A stretch of DNA of 29,105 bases. Origin: Christensenella sp. UBA5327 (GTDB taxonomy: Bacteria > Bacillota > Clostridia > Christensenellales > Aristaeellaceae). The translations under genes and the position numbers were made by a program. The DNA lies in the NCBI GenBank assembly GCA_002411105.1, contig DHQX01000007.1:27909-57013 (forward strand), read 5' to 3'. The notes under the pieces are model-generated. The model saw only the letters and a list, made by a program, of their open reading frames with translations, was not told where the DNA came from and did no database searches. Position 1 is the stretch's first letter, and the number at the start of each line of letters is the position of its first letter. This document shows positions 7,519 through 15,215 of this stretch, one piece after another.

Positions 7519-8268
7519 GTGTACGGGGAATTTGCGGCGGTCTATGACCGGCTGATGCAGGAGGTGGACTACCCGGCCTGGGCGGCCCACTACCAGGGCA
7601 TGCTGGCCCAGCGCGGGGTGGCGGCGGGGAGCCGGGTGCTGGAGGCTGCCTGCGGCACCGGCAATCTCACCATCCACCTGGCCAGGCACTATCAGCTGCT
7701 GCCCGGCGACCAGTCGCCAGAGATGCTCAGCGTAGCCGCGCTCAAGGCGCGAAACGCGGGTCTGACGCTGCCCTTTGTGCGGCAGGACATGCGAAACCTC
7801 AGCGCCCACCGCCCGGCCCAGGCCGTGGTCTGTGGCTGTGACGGGGTGAACTATCTGCTGACCAAAGCCGACCTGCGCCGGTTTTTGAAAAGCGCATGGG
7901 AGGTGCTGGCCCCCGGTGGGGTGATCGCCTTTGATATTTCCTCCTTCCACAAACTGAGCCAGGTGCTGGGCCACAACACCCTGGGGATGAAGGAGGAGGA
8001 CATCTGTTACCTCTGGCGCAACGCCTGGCAGGCGGGGAGCCGGCGGCTGTCCATGGCGCTTTCCATTTTTGTCAAAACACCGGACGGCCTCTGGCGGCTG
8101 ATTGAGGAAACCCAGACCCAGCGTGCCTGGCTGCAGGAAGAGGTTGAGGAAGCGCTTGAGGAGGCGGGCTTTGAAAGCGCCGCCTGCTACGGCGACATGA
8201 CCCTGGGGCAGCCCGCGAAAAACGCCCGGCGCCTGCACTTTTGCGCCACGAAACCACAAGAAGGATAA
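7519..8268 (+). CDS. Class I SAM-dependent methyltransferase
   Basis: A 249-residue soluble protein with the Rossmann-type methyltransferase fold. The SAM-binding motif I is VLEAACGTGNL from residue 40. The first residues, MYGEFAAVYDRLMQEVDYPAWA, match the beginning common to a widespread group of small Firmicute methyltransferases. The motif IV region reads VVCGCDGVNYLL and is followed by the usual LAPGGVIAFD strand. The GTG at 7519 is only three bases after the DUF624 stop with no strong ribosome binding site of its own, so translation is probably coupled. The acceptor substrate cannot be predicted. The next gene, Hsp33, begins eight bases after its stop. Confidence 0.88.
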   Translation: MYGEFAAVYDRLMQEVDYPAWAAHYQGMLAQRGVAAGSRVLEAACGTGNLTIHLARHYQLLPGDQSPEMLSVAALKARNAGLTLPFVRQDMRNLSAHRPAQAVVCGCDGVNYLLTKADLRRFLKSAWEVLAPGGVIAFDISSFHKLSQVLGHNTLGMKEEDICYLWRNAWQAGSRRLSMALSIFVKTPDGLWRLIEETQTQRAWLQEEVEEALEEAGFESAACYGDMTLGQPAKNARRLHFCATKPQEG

Positions 8269-8276
8269 CAAGATTC

Positions 8277-9191
8277 ATGCCACAAGCGCTCATTTTCCCG
8301 GATCCGGATGCCCTGCTGCGCCTCACCCTGGCAAACCGTGAGGCCCGCGCCTTGATGATCCGCACCACCCGCATGGCCCAGGAGGCCAGCGACATTCACC
8401 AGGCCAGCGATGTGGCCGCCGCCGCCATGGGGCGGCTTTTGCCCGCGTGCGCCATGCTGGGCGGCCTGATGAAAGAGGCGGCGGGCAGGCTGTCGGTGAC
8501 GGTGGACGGGAACGGCCCCGGCGGCCGGATGCACTGCGGGGTGAAGGACAACACCTTCAAAATCACCGTGCACAACCCTCAGGCGGTTTTACCCCTCACC
8601 CCCGATGGGCGGCAGGATGTGGGCGGCTTTGTGGGGAGCGCGGGCAAGCTCATCGTGGTGAAGGATTTTGACGGCGGGGAGCCCTATACCTCGGTGTCAA
8701 ACCTGGTGAGCGGGGAGCTGGGGGAGGATTTTGCCAGCTACTTCACCCATTCCGAGCAGACCCCCTCCCTGGTGGCGCTGGGCTGCCTCAATGAGGCGGG
8801 CACCGTGCTCTCCTCCGGCGGCATCCTCATCCAGGCGCTGCCGGGCTGCAGCGAAAAATCCCTTCAGGCCCTGGAGATGCGCATCCCGTTTTTTGCCAAC
8901 ATCAGCCGGGAGATCTATGACCGCAGCCTCAGGGAGCTGGCGGAAAATTGGTTCCGGGATCTGGACCTGGAAATATTGGGGGAAGAGCCACTCACCCTCA
9001 GGTGCGACTGCAGCCGGGAGAAGATGCGCCGGGCGTTGCTGGCCCTGGGCCGGGCGGAGCTGGAAAAAATCCTGGAGACCGGGGAGGACACCCGCCTCAC
9101 CTGCCATTTCTGCCGGACGGAGCGGGTGTTTGGGGCCGGTGAAGTGGCGAAGATGCTGGACGAAAGCGAGGAAAGCTATGACGCCCATTGA
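8277..9191 (+). CDS. hslO: Hsp33 redox-regulated chaperone
   Basis: A 304-residue cytoplasmic holdase chaperone that unfolds and becomes active on oxidation. The four zinc-binding cysteines of the C-terminal redox switch are present as CDC (C243, C245) and CHFC (C276, C279). The N-terminal core shows the family's GPGGRMHCGV and the SGGILIQALPG stretch. The ATG at 8277 gives the usual Hsp33 beginning (MPQALIF) and is preferred over an in-frame TTG at 8241 that would overlap the methyltransferase. It lies eight bases after the methyltransferase and overlaps the next gene by 14 bases, so it is inside the operon. With FtsH encoded downstream, the locus is biased toward protein quality control. 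Confidence 0.95.
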   Translation: MPQALIFPDPDALLRLTLANREARALMIRTTRMAQEASDIHQASDVAAAAMGRLLPACAMLGGLMKEAAGRLSVTVDGNGPGGRMHCGVKDNTFKITVHNPQAVLPLTPDGRQDVGGFVGSAGKLIVVKDFDGGEPYTSVSNLVSGELGEDFASYFTHSEQTPSLVALGCLNEAGTVLSSGGILIQALPGCSEKSLQALEMRIPFFANISREIYDRSLRELAENWFRDLDLEILGEEPLTLRCDCSREKMRRALLALGRAELEKILETGEDTRLTCHFCRTERVFGAGEVAKMLDESEESYDAH

Positions 9192-9999
9192 TTTTGACGC
9201 CCGCTTCTCCCGCTGGCTGCGGGATTTTCTGGAGGAAAACCAGGACAGCTTCACCGATGTGGCCCAGGTGGAGGCGCTGATGCCGGAATTGTACGATCGC
9301 TTTGTGACAAGCCCGGCTGACTGGCTTTCAGGCCTGGCGCCGGCCCATTACTTTGATGGCCTGAGCGTCCAGGCGCTGGTCAACTGGATCAGCCAGTATG
9401 AGGCGGAAGGGGTGCCGGTGCCGGAACTGCTGCTTGACACCATCGCCAGGGAAGGGGCCAGGGCCCGGGACGCGCTGATCATGCTGATCGCGGACCCCCA
9501 AGCCTCTATACCCGCCAGGATGATGGCGGTAAACCTCCTCAGGGAGATGGACCAGCCCCCGCCCACAGACCTCTACATCGCCTGGCAGATAGACCGGGGG
9601 CTGGAGGATGAGCTGGCGGACTGCGCGCTGGAGGCCCTGGAGGCGGCGGGTGAGACCCCCGTGCCAGAGATGCTGGAAGCCCTGCCCCAGGCGGGGGAGG
9701 CGGGACAGGAGGCGCTGCTGTCGGTTCTCAGCCGCTATCCGGGGCAACCCGGGGTGTATGAGGCGCTCATCCGCCTGTTTGACGCGGCGCCCGCCCGCGC
9801 GGCCGCCCTGGCAGCCTACCTGGGCCGGCTGGGGGATGAGCGCGCGCTGCCAGCGCTTGTGGCCCGGGCCAAGGAGGAAGACCTGTCCTATATCGACTAT
9901 ATTGAGCTGAGAAGCGCCATCGAGGCCCTGGGCGGCGAGGCCCCGGAAAGGGATTTTGAGGATGACCCGGCCTACAGGGCGCTGTCTGGCACGGAGTGA
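9178..9999 (+). CDS. Uncharacterised HEAT-like helical repeat protein
   Basis: A 273-residue soluble acidic protein not recognised by function. From about residue 90 it is a run of paired amphipathic helices with Ala/Leu spacing (ALEALEAAGETPVPEMLEAL, ALLSVLSRYPG, AALAAYLGRLGDERALPALVARA), which is how HEAT or PBS-lyase-type repeats look. The N-terminal part (FSRWLRDFLEENQDSFTDVAQVEALMPELYDRFV) is helical and unlike the repeats. The ATG at 9178 has GAGGAAAG right upstream and overlaps the last 14 bases of hslO. The frame is open well upstream, but that part reads as an Arg/Pro/Ser-rich shadow of hslO and is not coding. A scaffold or adaptor role is a guess from fold only. Confidence 0.75.
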   Translation: MTPIDFDARFSRWLRDFLEENQDSFTDVAQVEALMPELYDRFVTSPADWLSGLAPAHYFDGLSVQALVNWISQYEAEGVPVPELLLDTIAREGARARDALIMLIADPQASIPARMMAVNLLREMDQPPPTDLYIAWQIDRGLEDELADCALEALEAAGETPVPEMLEALPQAGEAGQEALLSVLSRYPGQPGVYEALIRLFDAAPARAAALAAYLGRLGDERALPALVARAKEEDLSYIDYIELRSAIEALGGEAPERDFEDDPAYRALSGTE

Positions 10000-10005
10000 G
10001 CCGGG

Positions 10006-11757
10006 ATGATCTGCAAATTTTGCCAGCATGAATCAAACCCCGCCTCCCGCATCTGCCCGTTTTGCGGGCAATATATGGGGGTTGAGGGAGAAATCAGCGC
10101 CGATGCCATCATGGAGGACGCCCCCTCCATTGATCTGAGCTGGGCCGGGCGCACCACCAAAAGCGCCCGCACCGGCAAGAAGCCCCGGCGCAAGCGGGGC
10201 AAGCGGCGCAGCCGCCTGGCCAAGAAGAACACCTACCAGAAGCGCATGGTGAACTGGGCCAAAGTGGCGGTGTCGGCCGCGGCGCTGCTGATGGTGCTGG
10301 CGGCGGGCGCATTGATGTACATGCGGCTCACCCCCACGGGCCAGCTGATGATGGCGCGCATGGGCAGGGACGCAAACGCTGACGCCTACTGGGCCCTGGG
10401 CACTGAATACCTGGACCAGGGCTATGTGGGCCGCGCGATTGAGACCTATCAGAAGGCGCTGGAGCAGGAGCCCGAGCGGCCGGACCTGGCGGACAAGCTC
10501 CTGCTGCTGGCAGAGGGCTATCAGGCGGCCTCCCGCTATGGGGATGCCGAAGCGGTCTACAAGCGCATCTATACGGAGGTGGACAAGAAAAATGTGACCG
10601 CCTTCCGCCAGCACATCGATCTCTTGCTGTATCAGGAGAAGATATATCCGGCCACCGACCTCATGCAGGCGGCCTTTGAGGCCACCAATGACGAGAGCTT
10701 CTCCAACCAGCGATCCCAACTGGTGCCCCTGCCGCCGGTGGCCTCCCTGGCATCGGGGCGGTATATGTTCAGCCGCACGGTGGAGTTCTCCTCCCCCCAG
10801 GGCTATGAGGTGGTGTACGCCACCGGCGATGAGGAGCTGCCCGAGGCGGGCACGCCCTATACCGGCCCCATCACCATGGAGGAGGGCACCCACACCTTCA
10901 GGGCCGTGGCGGTGTCAAGCGCGCTGGTGAGCAATGAGATGTCCATCGGCTATACCATCACCCTGCCCTCCCCCCTGGCGCCGCGCACCAACATGGCCTC
11001 CGGCACCTATGAGCGGCCCATCCGGGTCTCCCTGCGCAACATCGATGAGGACAAAAACCTGCGCTATTTCTATACGATTGACGGCACCCGGCCCACCCCG
11101 AAAACCGCGCCGGAGTATACCGGGGAACCCATCCTGATTTCAGCGGGAAAAACCATTCTGCGGGCGGTTGCGCTGAACAAATACGACAAAATATCAAACG
11201 AGCTGAACATCGAATACGATGTCAAGGGAGCCTTCAAGCGCTATTTCCGCGTGGAGGACCAGTTTGCGGGGCTGGAGATACATAAGACCACGCCGGAACA
11301 GTTCGCTGCCAAGATGGGGCCGCCTGAGAGCCAGGAGGACATCGTGGATGAGGATGTCACAGGCAAAGCGATCAAACTGGTCTATCCCTGGGGCGAGGCC
11401 CGGTTTTTCACCGGGGAAAAGGGCATGATCCTGTATTATTTCACAACCGACCAATCCTCCCATGGTGGACCGCGCAAGACCGCCGTGGGCCAGAGCCTGG
11501 ACGAAATCATCGCCAAATTCCGCACCATGGGCCAATTGCCCAACGCCCGGGGCGACCGGGGGCTGTATTACAACATGTCAGAGGGCTATGCCCACTACCG
11601 GGTGGCCTCTGATGACCCGGACACCGGCACCCTCAGCTATGTGTATGTGGGGCAGGGGATCAGCGGGAGCCTGATTCTGGAGTATCAAATCAAGGCCGGG
11701 CGCGCCCAGCGCATCACGCTGCGCAATGTCAGCCGGCAGCTTTCCCTGATCCAGTGA
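10006..11757 (+). CDS. Zinc-ribbon, single-TM protein with TPR and CHB_HEX_C-like domains
   Basis: A 583-residue membrane-anchored protein of unknown role. Domains in order are: a zinc ribbon (C3-x2-C6 and C17-x2-C20); a very basic linker (KKPRRKRGKRRSRLAKK, about 60-76); one membrane helix (about 84-107); TPR-like helices (about 124-200, including ALGTEYLDQGYVGRAIETYQ); two beta-sandwich modules like the chitobiase/hexosaminidase C-terminal domain (about 250-325 and 327-402, the second with YFYTIDGTRPTP); and an unrecognised C-terminal domain (about 405-583) with GQSLDEIIAKFRTMGQLP. The positive linker before the helix predicts a cytoplasmic zinc ribbon and an outside C-terminus. It starts six bases after the HEAT-like gene, and ftsH follows by 20 bases. 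A sensor or envelope scaffold is possible; no enzyme motif is seen. Confidence 0.8.
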   Translation: MICKFCQHESNPASRICPFCGQYMGVEGEISADAIMEDAPSIDLSWAGRTTKSARTGKKPRRKRGKRRSRLAKKNTYQKRMVNWAKVAVSAAALLMVLAAGALMYMRLTPTGQLMMARMGRDANADAYWALGTEYLDQGYVGRAIETYQKALEQEPERPDLADKLLLLAEGYQAASRYGDAEAVYKRIYTEVDKKNVTAFRQHIDLLLYQEKIYPATDLMQAAFEATNDESFSNQRSQLVPLPPVASLASGRYMFSRTVEFSSPQGYEVVYATGDEELPEAGTPYTGPITMEEGTHTFRAVAVSSALVSNEMSIGYTITLPSPLAPRTNMASGTYERPIRVSLRNIDEDKNLRYFYTIDGTRPTPKTAPEYTGEPILISAGKTILRAVALNKYDKISNELNIEYDVKGAFKRYFRVEDQFAGLEIHKTTPEQFAAKMGPPESQEDIVDEDVTGKAIKLVYPWGEARFFTGEKGMILYYFTTDQSSHGGPRKTAVGQSLDEIIAKFRTMGQLPNARGDRGLYYNMSEGYAHYRVASDDPDTGTLSYVYVGQGISGSLILEYQIKAGRAQRITLRNVSRQLSLIQ

Positions 11758-11777
11758 CCTTATCAAGGAGGTAAGAC

Positions 11778-13619
11778 GTGAAAGAGATCAAGTCACCCCA
11801 GAAAAACTGGATGTACTACGCGCTGATCGTGATGGTGGTGATGATGCTGCTGAACATCTTCGTCTTTCCCAACATCATGCAGCCCAAAATTCAGGAGGTG
11901 CCTTACAGCGCCTTCCTGGAGATGCTGGAGAAACATGAGATCAGCGAGGTGAGCCGGGATAACGCGCAGATTACCTTTGCTGATAAATCACCCGAGCCCA
12001 AGCTCTACAAGACCGGCGTGATGGAAGACCCGGGGCTGGTGGACCGGCTGACCGCTGCGGGGGTGAAATTTGCAGCGCCCATCGTGGAGCCCACCTCCCC
12101 GCTGATGAACCTGCTGTTCACCTGGCTGCTGCCCATCGGCTTTTTTGTGCTCATCGGAAGGCTCTTAAGCCGCCAGATGAGCAAGGCCGGGGGGCTCAAC
12201 GCCATGCAGCTGGGCAAGAGCAACGCCAAAATCTATATCGAACCGCAAACCGGCATCACCTTCAAGGATGTGGCCGGGCAGGAGGAGGCCAAGGAGGCCC
12301 TGCAGGAGGTGGTTGACTTCCTGCACAACCCACAGAAATACACCGAGGTGGGCGCTGTGATGCCCAAGGGCGTGCTGCTGGTAGGGCCTCCTGGCACCGG
12401 CAAGACGCTGTTGGCCAAGGCCGTGGCGGGGGAGGCCGGCGTGCCCTTCTTCTCCATCTCAGGCAGTGAGTTTGTGGAGATGTTTGTGGGCATGGGCGCC
12501 GCCAAGGTGCGGGATTTGTTCAAGCAGGCCTACGAGAAGGCGCCTTGCATTGTGTTCATCGACGAGATTGACACCATTGGCAAACGCCGGGATTCCGCCT
12601 CTGGCTTTGGCGGCAACGACGAGCGGGAGCAGACGCTCAACCAGCTGCTCTCCGAGATGGACGGCTTTGACGGGCGCAAGGGGGTCATGATCCTGGCGGC
12701 CACCAACCGGCCGGAGATCCTGGACCCGGCTCTCACCCGGCCCGGGCGCTTTGACCGGCGCATCCCCGTGGAGCTGCCGGATTTGGCCGGGCGCGTGGCC
12801 ATCCTGCAGGTGCATGCCAAAAAGGTGAAGCTGGACAGCCGGGTGGACCTCACCCGCATCGCCCGGGCGGCTGCGGGCGCCTCTGGCGCTGACCTTGCCA
12901 ACATGATCAACGAGGCAGCGCTGCGCGCGGTGCGTTCCGGGCGCAAGACCGTCATGCAGGAAGACCTGGAGGAAGCCATCGAGGTGGTCATCGCCGGCTA
13001 CCAGAAGAAGGACCGGGTGCTCTCTGACAAGGAGAAGAAGATCGTGGCCTACCATGAGGTGGGCCACGCCATGGTGGCGGCGCTGGTGGGAGGCTCGGCC
13101 CCCGTGCACAAGATCACCATCATCCCCCGCACCTCAGGCGCCCTGGGCTTTACCATGCAGGTGGATGAGGAGGAGCGCTTCCTGAGAACCAAGGATGAGA
13201 TAGAAAACAAAATAGCTACCTTCACCGGCGGCAGGGCGGCGGAGGCGCTGGTATTTGACAGCATCACCACCGGTGCCGCCAACGACATCGAGCAGGCCAC
13301 CAAACTGGCCCGTGCCATGGTGACCCGCTTTGGGATGGCTGAGGAGTTTGGCATGGTGGCCCTTGACCGGGAGACCGACCAGTACCTGGGCGGAAACCTC
13401 ATGGGCAACTGCTCCGGCGAAACCCAGGCCAAAATCGACAACCTCACCGTCGCCATCGTGAAAGCCCAGTATGACAAGGCCTACCAGTTGCTGTCTGACA
13501 ACCAGCGCAAGCTCCACGACATCGCCCATGTGCTCTATGAAAAAGAAACCATCACCGGGGAGGAATTCATGGAGCTGATGTCAGCCCCCGCTTTGATCAG
13601 CGAGCAATCCCAGCCATAA
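11778..13619 (+). CDS. ftsH: ATP-dependent zinc metalloprotease FtsH
   Basis: A 613-residue membrane AAA+ protease that extracts and degrades membrane and regulatory proteins. Two membrane helices (about 10-32 and 107-127) flank a small outside domain. The AAA domain has Walker A GPPGTGKT (203-210), Walker B IVFIDEID and the second region of homology ATNRPEILDPALTRPGRFDR. The protease domain has the zinc motif HEVGH (H426, E427, H430) and the third ligand Asp503 in AANDIEQAT. All catalytic residues are present and the length is normal. The GTG start at 11778 has a very strong AAGGAGGT site. It follows the zinc-ribbon/TPR protein by 20 bases and precedes two secreted proteins of unknown role. 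The short C-terminal tail is the only part that differs much among relatives. Confidence 0.97.
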   Translation: MKEIKSPQKNWMYYALIVMVVMMLLNIFVFPNIMQPKIQEVPYSAFLEMLEKHEISEVSRDNAQITFADKSPEPKLYKTGVMEDPGLVDRLTAAGVKFAAPIVEPTSPLMNLLFTWLLPIGFFVLIGRLLSRQMSKAGGLNAMQLGKSNAKIYIEPQTGITFKDVAGQEEAKEALQEVVDFLHNPQKYTEVGAVMPKGVLLVGPPGTGKTLLAKAVAGEAGVPFFSISGSEFVEMFVGMGAAKVRDLFKQAYEKAPCIVFIDEIDTIGKRRDSASGFGGNDEREQTLNQLLSEMDGFDGRKGVMILAATNRPEILDPALTRPGRFDRRIPVELPDLAGRVAILQVHAKKVKLDSRVDLTRIARAAAGASGADLANMINEAALRAVRSGRKTVMQEDLEEAIEVVIAGYQKKDRVLSDKEKKIVAYHEVGHAMVAALVGGSAPVHKITIIPRTSGALGFTMQVDEEERFLRTKDEIENKIATFTGGRAAEALVFDSITTGAANDIEQATKLARAMVTRFGMAEEFGMVALDRETDQYLGGNLMGNCSGETQAKIDNLTVAIVKAQYDKAYQLLSDNQRKLHDIAHVLYEKETITGEEFMELMSAPALISEQSQP

Positions 13620-13644
13620 AAGAGCAAAGTAAAGGAGTGTTTTC

Positions 13645-15153
13645 ATGAGAACAAAGGCAAGGATTCTGATTTCCCTGATGCTGGCGCTGTGTCTGTTATC
13701 AGGCGGTACCGCCCTGGCACAGGAGATGCCCTCTGCTTCAGCGGTGCTGGAGGCTGGGAAAAGCCTGCGGTATACCGCCACCCTAAGCCTGGATGAGCAG
13801 CAGATGATGGCCCTGCTAAAAAGCCAGCTGCCCCAGGGTGAGATGCAAATTGACCAGACGATTGCCCCGGTGGCAAACCTGGCCAAGATCATGAAGGAGC
13901 TGGTGATTTCTGGCAGCCTGTATCAAGAAGGCGTCACCTTTTCTCTGGGCTCTGATAAGGGCGAAGTGATCGCGGGAGAGGTGGGCGTTTACGAAAACGG
14001 GAAAAACGAATTCCTGCTGAACCTTTTGCCGGGGTATGTTTTTTCCATGCCGGAAGAGATGATAAAACAGATGCAGGCCGAGGCGGCTAAGAAAACGCCC
14101 TTTACGGAAGCCGAAATAAGGCAAATGGAGGGCAAATACCTGGATGTGATCATTCGGGCGTTTAATGACAAGGTGATGGGCGATGTGAAGCGGGAAACCG
14201 GAGCGTTTCAAATAGACGATGCCGGAAGCTTTGCCATGAAGCGGGACTTTGTTTTTACCGCCGGGGATATGGGCATTTTGCTGCGGGATGTGCTTGAGGA
14301 GCTGAAAACCGACAAACGCGCGCAGGAGCTGGTGATGATGGCTGTGGATATGGTGAGCGCGATCAAAGCCCTGAACCCGGACGGGTATGGGTCCGCGCAG
14401 GAGGAACCCAAGCCCACCATTGAAGACCTGATTGCAACCTTTGCGCGCAGCGTGGTGGCGCTTGAAACGGAGGGGGAGCAGGACATCTTTCATGTGACCG
14501 TGTTTGAACGGGAGGACCATGAGCATCTTTATGCGCAGATAAGCACGGTAGAGCCCCTGAACCCTCAGGTGTATTTGATCTTTCAGGTGAAAAACCCCAT
14601 GACGCCTGAGGCGCTGAGCGTGAAGGCAGACATGATGGTTACGCACAATAGCCCATTTGAGGGGCGCCTTGATGAGGCGGACTGGGCAGATGTTCACAAG
14701 ATGGTCACAGGTGTCAGAGACGGGGATAAGACCATTGTGAATCTGGCTTATGATGCCACACTGCCCCAAGCGGATGCCAGGTTAAACACCCGCTTGTCAG
14801 CCGACATCAAAACAGAGTTTGTGTCCATTGGTCTGTTGCTGGACAGCGACGTAAGCACGAAGGACCAGTATGAGGCCAGGCGCAGCCTGAGCGTGTCGCT
14901 GGATCATGAGAAGCCACTTGTTACCCTCCATGCGGCGGTTGTTCAGGAGGATGAGCCGCAAAAAATGGTGAAGCCTGAGCAGCTAAAGACGCTCGTGATT
15001 GACGAATCCTTTGGGCAGGACAAGGCTCAGCTTAAAGCGCTGACCAAAGCCCTGTTCATGGAGGTGCCTGATTTTCTGATGCGCTTGAAGACCGCTTTCC
15101 CTGATGCGTATGAGTATGTGGCGGAGCTGGTCGCCGAGGCCTCAATGCAATAA
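13645..15153 (+). CDS. Unrecognised secreted protein
   Basis: A 502-residue protein with a clear signal peptide: a basic start (MRTKAR), a hydrophobic core and a signal peptidase I site after residue 25 (TALA-QE). The Cys at 16 lies inside the hydrophobic core and is not placed as a lipobox, so it should be secreted or cell-wall associated. The mature part is rich in charged residues and alternating beta-type stretches, with one region (ADMMVTHNSPFEGRLDEADW) that looks like part of a beta-rich fold. No catalytic motif, repeat or known domain is recognised. AAAGGAG lies before the ATG at 13645, and the gene starts 25 bases after ftsH, so it may share its transcript. A strong hairpin follows it. 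Confidence 0.75.
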   Translation: MRTKARILISLMLALCLLSGGTALAQEMPSASAVLEAGKSLRYTATLSLDEQQMMALLKSQLPQGEMQIDQTIAPVANLAKIMKELVISGSLYQEGVTFSLGSDKGEVIAGEVGVYENGKNEFLLNLLPGYVFSMPEEMIKQMQAEAAKKTPFTEAEIRQMEGKYLDVIIRAFNDKVMGDVKRETGAFQIDDAGSFAMKRDFVFTAGDMGILLRDVLEELKTDKRAQELVMMAVDMVSAIKALNPDGYGSAQEEPKPTIEDLIATFARSVVALETEGEQDIFHVTVFEREDHEHLYAQISTVEPLNPQVYLIFQVKNPMTPEALSVKADMMVTHNSPFEGRLDEADWADVHKMVTGVRDGDKTIVNLAYDATLPQADARLNTRLSADIKTEFVSIGLLLDSDVSTKDQYEARRSLSVSLDHEKPLVTLHAAVVQEDEPQKMVKPEQLKTLVIDESFGQDKAQLKALTKALFMEVPDFLMRLKTAFPDAYEYVAELVAEASMQ

Positions 15154-15164
15154 AACAAAATGCG

Positions 15165-15191
15165 GGGAGGGGCAGAGAACCTGCCCCTCCC
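15165..15191 (+). repeat. 11-bp perfect hairpin between two secreted-protein genes
   Basis: GGGAGGGGCAG and CTGCCCCTCCC pair perfectly around the loop AGAAC. No T run follows, so it is more likely to slow decay of, or partly terminate, the upstream message than to be a full intrinsic terminator. It lies 12 bases after the upstream stop and 24 bases before the next start. Confidence 0.65.
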
Positions 15192-15215
15192 ACATGATGG
15201 AAGGAAGAGAACAGC

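Noticed and set aside
6478..8271. A 597-codon open frame on the minus strand opposite the DUF624 and methyltransferase genes
   Set aside because: It is rich in His, Gln, Gly and Pro, lacks any domain, and mirrors two well-supported genes; long antisense frames are common in GC-rich DNA.
8731..9177. Upstream extension of the HEAT-like gene
   Set aside because: The extra residues are Arg/Pro/Ser/Trp-rich and overlap hslO, while a good ribosome binding site precedes the ATG at 9178.
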